A stretch of DNA of 64,000 bases, from contig OV884013.1 of assembly GCA_930367205.1 (NCBI GenBank), positions 84,383,333-84,447,332 on the forward strand. Direction: 5' to 3'. The notes beneath the pieces were generated by a model, which was not told where the DNA came from, did not search any database, and worked only from the letters and a program-made list of their open reading frames with translations. Shown piece by piece: positions 23,066 through 34,226 of the stretch. How positions within the stretch are numbered: the stretch's first letter is position 1; every line of letters begins with the position of its first letter. Position numbers and translations under genes: made by a program. Source of the DNA: Acanthosoma haemorrhoidale (lineage: Eukaryota; Arthropoda; Insecta; Hemiptera; Acanthosomatidae).

Positions 23066-25479
23066 TAATTTCTTACAAGGTAATTTTGAGCAAGATTAAT
23101 GTAAAAAATGAAGTGATTGTTTTTGGCACTCATTGTCCCTCTAAAAGTTTAATTAATTATATGTAAACTTTATACGAAAATTAAAACCTGGTGTTGTCAA
23201 AATCTCTAATGCAGAAATGAATCCACTATAAGTTGAACTCTTCGGCGCAAGTGAGAATATTTGGTGGAATTGAGCGTTCACCTCTCTTGGCCTTTGATTA
23301 TATTTTCCTAGTTTGCCGGAAGCACTTTGTTTTCAAACTGTTTTGAATCGCTCACCCACTTATTAATCAAACCGTTTCTATCATGGAGAGTAGGATAGTA
23401 ACATACCGCGTTTTATTCATTTATTCACTCGAGGAAGCTGCTTTTCAATTTATGCTTTTTTTTTTTGTTTTCAATGTAAAATTGTACTGTCGGAATATAC
23501 ACGGTCTATCTACACGGAATATCTGTCTAACTAATGGTCGCTACAGGTGATCGTAAATCTCCTATTCGATAGTCGAATGTGATCCGATATCAAAACGAAT
23601 AAATGAGTTACGTTTTCGGTTTCCTTGTGAATTTTTGGCTGTTGATTTTTCGGATGTTCTAGCTTTTAATTAAATAGCGTTTAACTAAATTTTATATTAC
23701 AAAAAAAAATTTGTCCCCTGAGTATTTTCTCATATCAGATTTTTTTAGAAGGAAAGCTCAATCATACATTTTAAAACGAACGTACAATAAAAATAATAGT
23801 TAAAAAACAAAATGTTTTTGTCTACTAAAAAAGGAGGAGTTTTGCATCAATCCGGGAAGCAAAGTACATCTTTTCATTAATAACCAGATTAATGTTAGGA
23901 ACGATCGTCTTTCGTTTGACAGAAGACCTTGAAATATAACGATTAGGTTTTCATAAAATAAAATAATCGGAGGTATTTAAAAGTCAGACCCGTTTGGCTG
24001 AAGTTTAAGATTTCATGACTTCCCCATCATAAACTCTTTTGGATTTGAAGTATTAACTTTTCCCACAACTTATGGGGCACATCAAAGAGGGTAACTTTTA
24101 TGAGGGTGTAAATAGATTTTTTTTTAAAGGTCAGTATTGTTGCTATTTACAGATGTTTTATTTGCTGAAAATTCGATTCTGAGTTATCTTAATGGGATCG
24201 AATATAAAAGAAATTTGGAACAAAATTATTGAATATTTATTTTATAATCTCATTGTTAGTTTCATCTATTTTCTCATACATGACTATTGACCAGTCAGTG
24301 GTGTATTAGCTGTAATAGAGGAATCAGAACAGAAAAAAATTAGAATTCTAATAAGATTAAGGAAATACAAGAGTAAATCGACATCTTCTCGATCATTTAT
24401 TTATCCTACCTGCTCTCTACTGTCTGTGAATCACATACCTCTGGATTGAACACCATACCAAACCAAGGAAAGAGTTTCCACTGGATCTGAAGATTCTTCT
24501 TCACCCTTACAATAGAAACAGACATCGCTTAGCCTGGTCAAAGATGGGGTCAAGCGAGATCTGTAGAAGATGAACAAGAACTAGGATCTGGGAAAACAAG
24601 AATAGATAAAAAACGAACTTACGTAGAATAACACCACTGGCAGTGTTGTGGTACACAAAATATACTTAAAAATCGAAAATGCATTATAGAATTATTGCAC
24701 GTTTAATCAAATTCATAAGAAGTTCATATGTCCCAGTCCCAAGAGTATGTTTTTTTGATTGTTTCTGCGCTTTTTACTTCTTTTATTTTGATGAGATATT
24801 TTTGATTGACTACACTTTGATTAATAATCAATGTAAAAAATAAAAATAAATCCAAACGGTGAATAAATAATGTCAAGGTTACGGATCCCTGGATAGTTAC
24901 CGAAGTAGGTCAACTGGGATGCAGTAACTGAAGCTTGAACGAACAGCAACGACCCTACCTTTGCAAGGGCATACCTATTTACCACAGACCGCTTTGCCTG
25001 AGCCATTACCTGTGGCTACATACCCACCGCCGCACCTTTTAGGGCTTTAGCCAAGCACACGGTCTAATATGTGTCAGCCCCTGTACCCTTGCACCTAATA
25101 TGCTCGGTATCCCGTGTGCAAGGTAGATTACGTCAACGCTGTACTTTTCCACTATGTAAGGTGTTCACGTGGGTGTATTTATATACGACAGAGGTCGCAA
25201 AATGAGTGTAAGAACATTTAAAGCTATATTAAAAACCGCTTTGAAACAAACCGAGTAGTTTTTGGTCAAAGAACCATTTCGCGTTAATGAAAAATATAGA
25301 ACGTATGTCTAAGTTTAATTTCAAAAGTTCGGCTCAGGCTAGAATGTGAGAAGTTCATTTCGAAGTGTTTGGAACCTCCGTATTAAAGCCGAGAGCGTTA
25401 TGAAATGGTCACCTCTGACTGAATTAGCCCTTGGCTGACCTTGCCCGGGTCTCGGTTGCTACCTGTCTCCCTGAATCGA
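23066..25479. other. Non-coding stretch, possible old Tc1 relic
   Basis: No intact gene. Near 24500-24545 one plus frame reads NRNRHRLAWSK, which recalls the R-L-A-W-A-K block of Tc1-type transposases, but the match is short and the neighbourhood does not support it strongly. Around 24880-25140 the sequence is less AT-rich but unrecognised. Confidence 0.3.
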
Positions 25480-25618
25480 CGGACACTTGTTAAACTTCAA
25501 AATGATTTATTAGAAGAATGGAAGAACGTTCCTGAAGAGGAAATGCCCGTGACATTGAGTCAATGCTGAGACGACTGGAGGGTGGTAAACTAGCAAGAGG
25601 AGGAGTTACCAGATACTA
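25480..25618 (+). pseudogene. Tc1/mariner transposase C-terminal fragment
   Basis: One plus frame reads LQNDLLEEWKNVPEEEM. After a frameshift it continues DIESMLRRLEGGKLARGGVT, then RY and a TAG at 25616-25618. A leucine-rich helix with L-L-E-E-W, then a short E-S-M-x-R-R-L block and a terminal A-R-G-G-x-T-x-Y are the standard end of Tc1-like transposases. The catalytic DDE part is not recognisable upstream, so this is only a decayed tail. No terminal inverted repeats were found. Confidence 0.72.
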
Positions 25619-25759
25619 GCACTGTAAACATTTTTTTCTGATTATTATTATGATGCATTTTCACAAAAAAACTGTTTGTAAGATTTTCCTTGTTTTATTT
25701 CTTACTTACCCCTTCTTCTAATGTTAATAATGTTATGAAAAAATAGTCTTTATTATATA
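25619..25759. other. Short AT-rich spacer before the gypsy LTR
   Basis: AT-rich sequence between the Tc1-type fragment and the left LTR. The last four bases before the LTR are TATA (25756-25759), compared with TACA after the right LTR (30325-30328). This is a possible 4-bp target duplication with one change. Confidence 0.4.
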
Positions 25760-26076
25760 TGTAAGACAATTATTGAATGTGGGGTGAATAAACTGAAATC
25801 AGTTTCTCTGTAAACAAAGTTAGCAATTTTATTCACTATATATTATATTATAACAATTATTAATATTGATTTACACAATCTTACCTGTAAACAAAGAAAC
25901 GACAATTACAGTTTCTAACTATCAATTCTCTATTTACACTATTCTATTTTACACACTATTTACATGTTCTGTTATCTCACATAACCTTCTCTCTCTGATA
26001 ACTGATGCTCCATCTGGTGGGGGCCAGTGGAAGCAGCACGGCAAATTCAAATGAAAGAGAGATCACTTTCATTACA
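25760..26076 (-). repeat. 3' LTR of the gypsy element
   Basis: On the plus strand it starts TGTAAGACAATTATTG and ends ATCACTTTCATTACA. For the minus-strand element this is the 3' LTR. A minus-strand AATAAA lies at 25828-25833 and a TATA-like AT run lies just upstream of it in transcription order (about 25836-25856). CTGTAAACAAAG occurs twice inside the LTR. It has 17 bases not present in the other LTR. Confidence 0.93.
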
Positions 26077-26088
26077 TCTCCCCTCTCT
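26077..26088 (-). other. Polypurine tract
   Basis: Read on the minus strand this is AGAGAGGGGAGA, directly followed by the TG of the 3' LTR. Position and composition fit the primer for plus-strand DNA synthesis in LTR retrotransposons. Confidence 0.85.
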
Positions 26089-26112
26089 GAGGTGAAAATT
26101 CTTTGAAAATTT

Positions 26113-29100
26113 TCAGTCTGGTAATATCGGAAGTAATTTTGTTATGTGAAAGAATCCAGTTTCTTGCTTTCCTCTTCCGGTATTTATTTTATATATTGAA
26201 TTTGATATCTTTTCTGTTATTTCAAAGGGACCAATTTTTAATTCATCTAGTTTATTCCTGTTCAATTTGTTGCCATTTTCTATATATACTGTATCTCCTG
26301 TGTTAAATTCCCAATGTTTTCTTGATTTATCAAATATTTTCTTGTTGTATTCATGAGACTTTTTTGTTCTTTCTAAGGCTAATTTACTGTCATTCATCCA
26401 GTTTTCTTTATTGTTTCTTTTTTTTAATTCTTCGGGTAAAATGCTAGTATCTGTGCCATCCAATAAATACTTGGGTGGAAAACCAGTTACTGTATGTTCT
26501 GTTTCATTATATTTATCCACACATTCTTTAGCGACTGTTGTCCAGGCTCTTTTCTTCCCTTTTTCGTTCATTTTACATCTGATTTTATTGACTAGAGTTT
26601 GATTTAGTCTCTCATTTAAACCATTGGAAAAGGGTGCATTAACTGCTGTAAATATCAATCGAACCTCCTTTTCCCTTAGAAAATCTTTGAATTCTCTTGA
26701 GTTGATTCCTGGGTATTGATCTGTAAGTATTATACCTATTTTCTCTGTTTCCAGCACATTATTTACTAACTTGATGAAGTCAGTGGCACTCTGAGTTTTT
26801 GATGTTGAAATGAATGCATATCTTGTGAAGTGGTCAATAAGCAGGTGGAGGTATCTTTTTGTTGATCGTTGTCCTCCAAAACCTCCAATAGTGTCGATTG
26901 ACATTATTTCGAATGGTTTTGTTGCTGGCCCTAGTTGTGACATTAGCCCATATTTTTCTTGCCCTCTGGATTTGTTTTTAATACATATTTCACAGGTTTT
27001 ACATACTTTTTTTATATTTGCAGTTATATTTTTTGCTGTGTAATAAGGGCATACCCTATTCATCATTTGTTTAATTCCTATATGGCACCATTCAGAATGT
27101 ATTTCTTTAATGAATTCTAAACTTAAGTTTTCAGATAAAATTATCTTTTCTTTATTTCTTACTTTTTTATAGAACACTCCATCTTTTTCTATTAATTTTG
27201 TTTTGGTGTTTTGTAATATTCTATTTTCCTCTTGATCTTTTTTAATTTCTTGTATTTTTATCAAATTAACTATTTTTAGGATTTCTTCTTTATTTTCAAT
27301 TGGTTCTAATACCGGGTTTCTGCTCAAACTATCTGCTTCGGTATTATCCTTTCCTGGAATGTATTTAATTTCAAAATTGTATTGTGACAAATAGTAAGTT
27401 AATTCACCAAGTTCTTCATCCGTTCTTGCTCTTATGTTTAAATTTTCTAATGGTTTGTGATCTGAAAATACAGTGAATTTTCTTCCAATTAACCAGTATT
27501 GCCAATATTTTAATGCCTCTTTGATTGCCAAACACTCTAAATAAATTGCTTTTTTCCTTTTTTGCGGTTCGCTTAATTTTTTTGAAAAGTATGCTACTGG
27601 CTTTTCTTTTCCATTGTTTTGTACTTGTTTCAAAACTGCACCAATACCTTCTAGAGATGCATCTGTATAAATTCTTATTGGTAAATCATTATCAAATATT
27701 TCTAACACTGGTTGGGAACATAGCAATTTCTTTACTTCTGCAAAGGATTTTTCACACTCTTCCGTCCATAAGAATTTTTCATTTTTCCTTAATAATTTAT
27801 GCAGTGGATCTAGCAATATCGAGCTTTTTGGTATATACTCGTGATAAAAATTAATTTTTCCTAAAAATTGTCTGATGTTCTTTTGGGTTTTTGGAGTTGG
27901 AAAGTTTTTTAATGAAATTAAGTTGTCCTTTATTGGTCTTACTGTATTGTGTTGTATTATGTGTCCAAGGTATTTTGCTGATTCTGCTGCAAATGTACAT
28001 TTTTTAAATTTTAATCGGAAACCTTCATTGACTATTGCTTTTATTACTTTTTCTATATGTTCTATATGTTCTGTGAATGATTTCGAAAAAATTAAGATGT
28101 CATCTATATAATTTTCTGAAAAGTCTTTTAAATTGTGCTTTCTTAAGATGTTGGATAAAATTCTTTGGAAAATAGCTGGTGATGTCTTTAAACGATAGGG
28201 TAGGCATGTCCATTGGAAGTGCCCTTCTTGTGTGACAAATCCTGTTTTCTGTCTATCTTCAATGCGTAATGGAATTGACCAAAAAGCGGAATTTATATCT
28301 AGTGTGGTGAAGTATTTGCAGTTTCTTGTTTGTATTATTAAATCATCTATTAATGGGAATGGTTGAGCTTGTGGTATAACTAGTTTGTTCAATTCACGAA
28401 AATCTATACATAATCTTGATCGCTTGTTTTCATCTCTTTTGAATGCTAGGGTTACGGGGGCTGCGAATGGACTATGGGACTCTTCAATTAAATCATTTTG
28501 TAATAATTTTGCCACCTGATCTTCAATTTCCTTCTTATCTGCTATAGTGCATCTATACGGCCTTTTGCTGCAGAATCTGTCCACCAGTAAGTCAATTCTA
28601 GCTTCGTAATCCTTAACCGTGCCCACATCATATTTGTTCCTGGCAAATACTGTACTGTACTTTTCTATCAGTCTTTCTATCGTAATCTTTCTCATGTTAT
28701 CTAAGTGATCTAATTTTATTTTGAACCCGTCTTCTTCGATATGTTCATTAAAATTCACTTTAACTTCTTCATTTTTTTCTTTCTTTTTCTCAGTATTTCC
28801 TGTTTCATCTTCTTTCTTCTGTAATATTTGTAGATTCTCATTTTGAATTAATCTAAATTTTTTGATAATATCTAATCCTATAAGAAAATCTTCAAAATCA
28901 TCTCTCTCTACAATGAACACATCAACATATTTTTCTATGTCAAAAATTTTCACTTTTATGGTTACTAAACCTTTTGTTTGTGTCACACCATTGACTGTTT
29001 TTAAATATATCTTATTAACATCTTCTGTTTTTTTCTTTATCTTAATTAATTTTGTATTTATTAGAGAGACTTGGGATCCTGGATCATATGTCCCATTTAC

Positions 29101-29139
29101 CTGTAACTTCTCTTCTAATAATATTTTTACTTTAATCAA
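26113..29139 (-). CDS. pol: Gypsy Pol polyprotein: protease, reverse transcriptase, RNase H, integrase
   Basis: An intact frame of 1008 residues. Residues 1-100 are the retropepsin, with the catalytic triplet reading DPG at 19-21 instead of the usual DSG or DTG, and IGLDII at about 87-92. Reverse transcriptase spans about 190-440, with LDINSAF (Asp 281) and YIDD (344-347). RNase H spans about 485-610, with YTDAS (Asp 493), Glu 535, FSDHKP (Asp 560) and EADSLSR (Asp 603). Integrase has an HHCC finger (His 681 and 686; Cys 716 and 719), Asp 749, Asp 807 and Glu 843. The last two are 35 residues apart, a proper D-35-E. Its C-terminal part contains a GPF module near LKIGPFEITEKI. The first ATG is not needed, since the frame is entered by -1 frameshift from gag at 29154-29160. 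The altered protease triplet may impair processing or be normal for the lineage. Confidence 0.96.
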   Translation of the reverse strand: MIKVKILLEEKLQVNGTYDPGSQVSLINTKLIKIKKKTEDVNKIYLKTVNGVTQTKGLVTIKVKIFDIEKYVDVFIVERDDFEDFLIGLDIIKKFRLIQNENLQILQKKEDETGNTEKKKEKNEEVKVNFNEHIEEDGFKIKLDHLDNMRKITIERLIEKYSTVFARNKYDVGTVKDYEARIDLLVDRFCSKRPYRCTIADKKEIEDQVAKLLQNDLIEESHSPFAAPVTLAFKRDENKRSRLCIDFRELNKLVIPQAQPFPLIDDLIIQTRNCKYFTTLDINSAFWSIPLRIEDRQKTGFVTQEGHFQWTCLPYRLKTSPAIFQRILSNILRKHNLKDFSENYIDDILIFSKSFTEHIEHIEKVIKAIVNEGFRLKFKKCTFAAESAKYLGHIIQHNTVRPIKDNLISLKNFPTPKTQKNIRQFLGKINFYHEYIPKSSILLDPLHKLLRKNEKFLWTEECEKSFAEVKKLLCSQPVLEIFDNDLPIRIYTDASLEGIGAVLKQVQNNGKEKPVAYFSKKLSEPQKRKKAIYLECLAIKEALKYWQYWLIGRKFTVFSDHKPLENLNIRARTDEELGELTYYLSQYNFEIKYIPGKDNTEADSLSRNPVLEPIENKEEILKIVNLIKIQEIKKDQEENRILQNTKTKLIEKDGVFYKKVRNKEKIILSENLSLEFIKEIHSEWCHIGIKQMMNRVCPYYTAKNITANIKKVCKTCEICIKNKSRGQEKYGLMSQLGPATKPFEIMSIDTIGGFGGQRSTKRYLHLLIDHFTRYAFISTSKTQSATDFIKLVNNVLETEKIGIILTDQYPGINSREFKDFLREKEVRLIFTAVNAPFSNGLNERLNQTLVNKIRCKMNEKGKKRAWTTVAKECVDKYNETEHTVTGFPPKYLLDGTDTSILPEELKKRNNKENWMNDSKLALERTKKSHEYNKKIFDKSRKHWEFNTGDTVYIENGNKLNRNKLDELKIGPFEITEKISNSIYKINTGRGKQETGFFHITKLLPILPD

Positions 29140-29147
29140 TGGTGTGA

Positions 29148-29977
29148 TTATTCGTTTTTTTGTTCTGTATTTAGATCTACTTCTAATACTGAGTTGCTTC
29201 CCAGTATTCTAGTTTCATATTTGTCTCTCTTTTTAAACCAGCATGAAGCTTCTGGATGATATCTGATGCCTTTGTTTAATTGTTCACAATTATTGCATGG
29301 CTTTTTTTCTTGAAATTTATTTTTACTAAAAAGTTTTTCATCTTTCTTTTTCATAAAATTATTTTTGTTCGCTAGACCCTCACATTTTCTAATTTCATGA
29401 AGTAATTTGGTCGAATTCTCACATTTTTCCTTATCTAACTTATTTCTAATGAACTCAGGTAAGCCTGCAGCTATAAGCATCACTAAAGTCTGTGAACTAA
29501 TATTCTCATCCATATCTAACAATAAAATTTTTTCATGGCGTATTCCATCAGTAGACCTTCTTTAAACCTATATGATATAGCATGCATTCCTGTACTCCAT
29601 CCTTGGTCTTCAAAAGTTTCCAAAAATTTTTCTTTCCACTCAGACCACACAGAGTCCATTGTTAATATTGTTAGGGTTGCTGAGTACCAGTCTAAGCATG
29701 ACTTTTCCAAAAACAACCTTAATATCTCAATAATATTACTGTCTGCATTGATTCCACATCTTCTACATTCTTTCTCAAACATCTCTAGCCACTGTTTAGC
29801 ATTTGAGTGTTTACATGTAAACTTCTCAACCATGAACTTCTCTGCTATATGTTTTAAATTTAGCTCATTCTCTTTATTTTGTGTGGATTCAACCATCTTA
29901 TCTTTATTCACTACTTGTTCTAAATATAAATTATCAAACATTACATTACCTTCTTCATCAAAATATATTGTTTTCAT
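29148..29977 (-). pseudogene. gag: Gypsy Gag, interrupted by one frameshift
   Basis: Gag would form the particle shell and bind the element RNA. The first ATG after the LTR is at 29977-29975. The first frame runs to a stop near 29516 and includes CKHSNAKQWLEMFEKECRRC and CLDWYSATL, typical of the capsid region of gypsy-like Gag. The second frame (29522-29148) continues LLLDMDENISSQTLVMLIAA and has a zinc-knuckle-like C-x2-C-x9-H-x4-C (CNNC...HPEASC), longer than the standard C-x2-C-x4-H-x4-C. The break lies at a run of six A and four T (about 29521-29530). Going from the first to the second frame needs a -1 step, so this is either a one-base mutation or, less likely, another recoding site. 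The phase is not that of a canonical slippery heptamer. Confidence 0.85.
29154..29160 (-). promoter_or_regulatory. Slippery heptamer A AAA AAC at the gag-pol junction
   Basis: On the minus strand the gag frame reads GAA CAA AAA AAC GAA TAA. The heptamer A-AAA-AAC is in the correct phase for tandem -1 slippage, two codons before the gag stop. The -1 frame continues CGA ATA ATC ACA and opens directly into pol. This is a canonical retroviral-type -1 signal. I did not confirm a downstream pseudoknot or stem by folding. Confidence 0.85.
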
Positions 29978-30024
29978 TTTCTCGGTTAATGTAATCCACA
30001 CACTCTTCTGTTGACTTGTCGTTT

Positions 30025-30324
30025 TGTAAGACAATTATTGAATGTGGGGTGAATAAACTGAAATCAGTTTCTCTGTAAACAAAGTTAGCAATTTTATTCA
30101 CTATATATTATATTATAACAATTATTAATATTGATTTACACAATCTTACCTGTAAACAAAGAAACGACAATTACAGTTTCTAACTATCAATTCTCTATTT
30201 ACACTATTTAAATGTTCTGTTATCTCACATAACCTTCTCTATCTGATAACTGATGCTCCATCTGGTGGGGACCAGTGGAAGCAGCACGGCAAATTCAAAT
30301 GAAAGAGAGATCACTTTCATTACA
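30025..30324 (-). repeat. 5' LTR of the gypsy element
   Basis: The second LTR copy, 300 bp, the 5' LTR for the minus-strand element. It is almost identical to 25760-26076, with single-base changes near 30210, 30241 and 30271 and the 17-base indel. The gag region starts immediately inside it, with only 48 bases between the LTR edge and the first gag ATG. Confidence 0.93.
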
Positions 30325-33300
30325 TACATATCTAAAGAATAATATAAGAGGTTGATGGCATGCTACGAAAAATGAAGTGATACCCTAATTTTGTCCACGA
30401 TTTTATACATATATAAAGCTAGATTTTAAGTTTTAATTATCCGGCCCTATCAAGGACACTTAGAAGAAGGTGGCAGAAGTAAAAACATTCTTCAAAATAA
30501 ACGTTTGAAAAAATGGCATATTTAATAGGATACTAGCCAGTTTTACTGACTGAAAGTTTTTTCGGAACCACTCAATAACTCTTACAGAATCTGACACGGA
30601 TACACGACACGAACCGAACTTGGATTTTTATCGATAATGCCCCTTCGCCTTCCAAGTCAGAAATCCAGACCGTTATAGGGATAAGGTTTGTCATACGCAT
30701 AAGCAATTGCCTATCAAGTCAATCTTTCTAATATTTATTTTTGTCATTTGGCCACTGAAAATCATAGCAATGGGGACCAGGTTGAAATGGAAATTTTGCA
30801 TATTAGGGGTAAAGGCCTTTTTTTAAGACAATGATACTTGAGAGCCTAGAGATATTCCATGAAGAAAAATGATACTATTATTTTCCTTGGAGAAACAGGA
30901 CAGCTCCCTCAATATACGAGTATACTTGAAGCTAATTTGAATAAAGGAGGAGTAAATTGGACTCAGTCAGGTCAATATTGGAAAATTACCAGTTTTATCG
31001 TTATTTTAATGTGATTATTTTCCATTTCACTCCTGGTATAAACATACAAAGCTTAAAATTCACAGGTATAGTTTAGTCAAGTTCTGCATAGAAATCAGAT
31101 TTATAAATAATGTAGTTTCAAAGACAGTTATTGTAAATAGTACCTTAACTTGTTATAGAAATAATATTTGTTTAAAATTATGGAACTTGAAAGACATATG
31201 AATATTTAAAACGCAACAAAGGCAAGTTATTCTCAATAAAATAACAAATGTAGCCTCTGTAGGCAGTTTGTTGTCAATAAAATGAAGTGATCGTTTAATT
31301 GATATAAATTTAATTGAGCACAGTTGGTCGAGGTGAACTTTTAAAAGGTGTAACTAATTTACTTTAGAGTGGAATCTGGAGATATTCCTGGACATTTCAG
31401 GCACTGTGTACTGGCGTAATGGATTCACCCCCACTTAAATTGTTAACATTTTTGCCATTTATCCATACGTTGTAATGGTCGACTGATCGCTGGGTAGTGG
31501 CGAGTGTTGTTTTAATCTATAACATTGGTGTACATAAGGATTTTTGTACCTTTTTACGCATGTAATAATGCTGTTTCCCTCAATTTTATACTTTTATAAA
31601 GCACTATTGATATTTGATGACGTTTTTAATGTTGTTTCTATTTTGCGCGTTGTGTTGTCACGCAGACGTGGGCTGTTGAAGGTGCTTACCAAGATACAAA
31701 TAGATTTTATTTTAAGCCTAAACAAATCCTTATTTTTAAATGTTGATGCTTTAATTAAGTGATTTTATAAATATGCACACAACTTATCTACCGTATAACT
31801 TAACTTTGAAAATATAAGTCCCTGTAATGGTCCGATTTTCATATTACCATGCTTAGGAAGATTTAATCTCAAAGACGTTGGCCAACAGTCTATTATCTTT
31901 AAGAAAATCTAAATAAAATATACCCTGATATAGCTTCAATTATGCCGTGATTTAGAGGCGGTGATGCTTCACTGGCATTTAACAGTTCAGCTGTCGAGAA
32001 CAATCTTCAATTAGCGGAGAATTATGTATTTTCAAATTAAAAAAAAAAGTTGTAAATTTTTTTAGAAAAATTCTTTTACTTAGTTAGACCAGCTTATTCT
32101 TTTATTTTATTAAGTTCAATTTTCAAAGTAGCAGTTTCAAGAATATACTTCATTATCCTTACACACTTTATTAATATAACAATAATTGATTTCAATAATT
32201 ACTATGCATATTTTTTTTGACATAACTGAAGCGTGTTATTTAATACAGCAAATACAAACAAAAAATACTACAACGAACTAGAAAACCTTGACTAAATGAT
32301 GCAATTTAGTGATGTTTGTTATGGCTTGTGGATGGGGGCTTCTCAAACGTAGACCAAATTACTAAAGAGTATTAAGAAATCATTTTTCATTTGTCGTGAA
32401 CCGGTCACTGAAAATTTATCAATTTTATATTGGTTTGAATTCAGTTGAATTGATTACATTACCTATTTGTTTCTTATTTATAAATGAAACAATAAATAAA
32501 ATATTATCATTGATATGGATATTAAACATGTACATAATTATACGTAGCATAACTATCATCCTGTGACTTTTGTAAATATTTTTTTTTCTTTCTTGACAAT
32601 AATGAAGGAAATCGGTCTATGCATATTTTTATTTAATACCCATCCTTCAAATAGGTCCTTTTACTCATTATAAATAATTATTTCTTTATTTTCCCCTTAT
32701 TCTTCATTTTCAAGTTTGAGAGCTTAAGAAAAAAAAAATTATTTAATACATTTTAATGAAATTTGAGAATGAATTTATGGAATTATTATTGAATGCAGAC
32801 AGGTTTGAATGTTAATCTTCATCCATATATAAATAAAAACTGACATGACAGATGACCTGAGAACAAACTAATATTCGTTTTGTCGAATATCGAATTGTAT
32901 CGAATCACAAGCCATACAAGGTTACATAATTATAGGAACCAAAAAATACACAATTTGCTTGATAAAAAAAATTATTTCTTCTAAAGCTATAATTTATTTT
33001 CATTTCTTATAACTTTTATTAAAATTTATTTCATTTGCTTTCACCGGTAACTCTTAAAAACTCCAGTAATCCATTGAGACGGTGGGTTACTCCTATAAAT
33101 AAATTCAATAAATTACATCTTTATGAAAAGTACAGGACAGCTTGCTGAGTCAAGGAAAAATAACCGCACCTAATTTATTCAAGAATAATAATTTCTGTTA
33201 TAAATATTTATATTCTAAGAATAATAAGCATATGAATCAACGAGAAAGTAAAGAAATAAAAAATCAACAATTCTCTTGAAATAATCTTCAACTGATTTTA

Positions 33301-34226
33301 AGGTGATGAATGTGAAGAATATACGAAAAACCAGAACCTCCAGTAACTAAACCTTGGAATCAAACAAATAGCCACTGAATATAAAACTAATTAAAAGGGA
33401 AGGCTAAATATATAGCTAATAAAATCAAAGAAGAATTCGATAAACGTTTAATTTGTTTTGTGTATTATGGCCGAGTTGAGAATTCAAGGATTAATATAAG
33501 TCCTTCATTAGCCCGGTTAAGTTTTGCTGGCCAAGCAGTGCTGACCTTTTAGGCGTTTAATAACATCTGAATTAAGGGAGCTTTAAAAGGAAACTTTATG
33601 ATAGAGAGCTATTCGGCTTATAATGAAGTGAACTTTTGTATTTAAGTGGCCGCTGCTCTTTTATAAATGAACTACTGGGGAAGGGTTCAAGCATGCGTAA
33701 TTGCAGTTAGTTAACGACGTCAAATTAAACTCTCAGCTAAGTCCAAACGTGATTTTGTCTGTTCAGGTCAGACCCTGTTATTTTCGATTTTCCGCCTAAT
33801 GTGGTTTTATTGAAATGTTATCAGTATTCCTTACGTGTAGAAATTTGAATGTATGAGTCAGAAAGAAGCACAGGTGTGAAGTGAAACTGAACAGTTGTGG
33901 TTTGATTGTAAAAAATAAAATATCAAAGATATTAATGAGTAATTCAGGCGAATAGCCGAACCGCTTATTCATATTGAAATCTATGAAACGTCTCCATATT
34001 ACCCTGAATGAATTTAAATGTTTTAAAAGGCATTTTATAAGACTTAATGGTGTGAATCAAATGGTTGTTTGTATTAAAATATGTAAAAAACCCAAAGGAA
34101 ATCCTCCAGCATATCTGCCCCATCCGATAATTTTTAGTCGTCTACGGCGAATCTTGGGGGTTTTGAATGTATTTCAAAATAAGGAGGTTATGCTTTGAAA
34201 TTAGGATGATTCATATTATTAGTTGA
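30325..34226. other. Long AT-rich non-coding stretch
   Basis: No supported gene or repeat. Open frames such as 31544-31762 are hydrophobic, AT-driven and unrecognised. Confidence 0.4.

Larger units (their letters stand above)
25760..30324 (-). mobile_element. Near-intact Ty3/gypsy LTR retrotransposon (4565 bp)
   Basis: Two LTRs of 317 and 300 bp, both TG...CA, bracket gag and pol read on the minus strand. The LTRs differ by about three substitutions and one indel of 17 bases (near 25950-25970), so the insertion is recent. A polypurine tract (AGAGAGGGGAGA on the minus strand) sits exactly at the inner edge of the 3' LTR. Pol is complete in one frame, and gag is split by one frameshift. No tRNA primer-binding site beginning TGG is visible next to the 5' LTR. 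The order protease, reverse transcriptase, RNase H, integrase and the integrase GPF module place it in Metaviridae. There is no env. Confidence 0.95.

Noticed and set aside
24480..24560. Tc1-type transposase block NRNRHRLAWSK
   Set aside because: Too short, and the distance to the C-terminal fragment at 25.48 kb does not fit a single element; mentioned only as a hint.
26103..29212. Plus-strand frames inside the gypsy element
   Set aside because: They are antisense to an intact Pol and Gag and consist of hydrophobic, AT-driven peptides.
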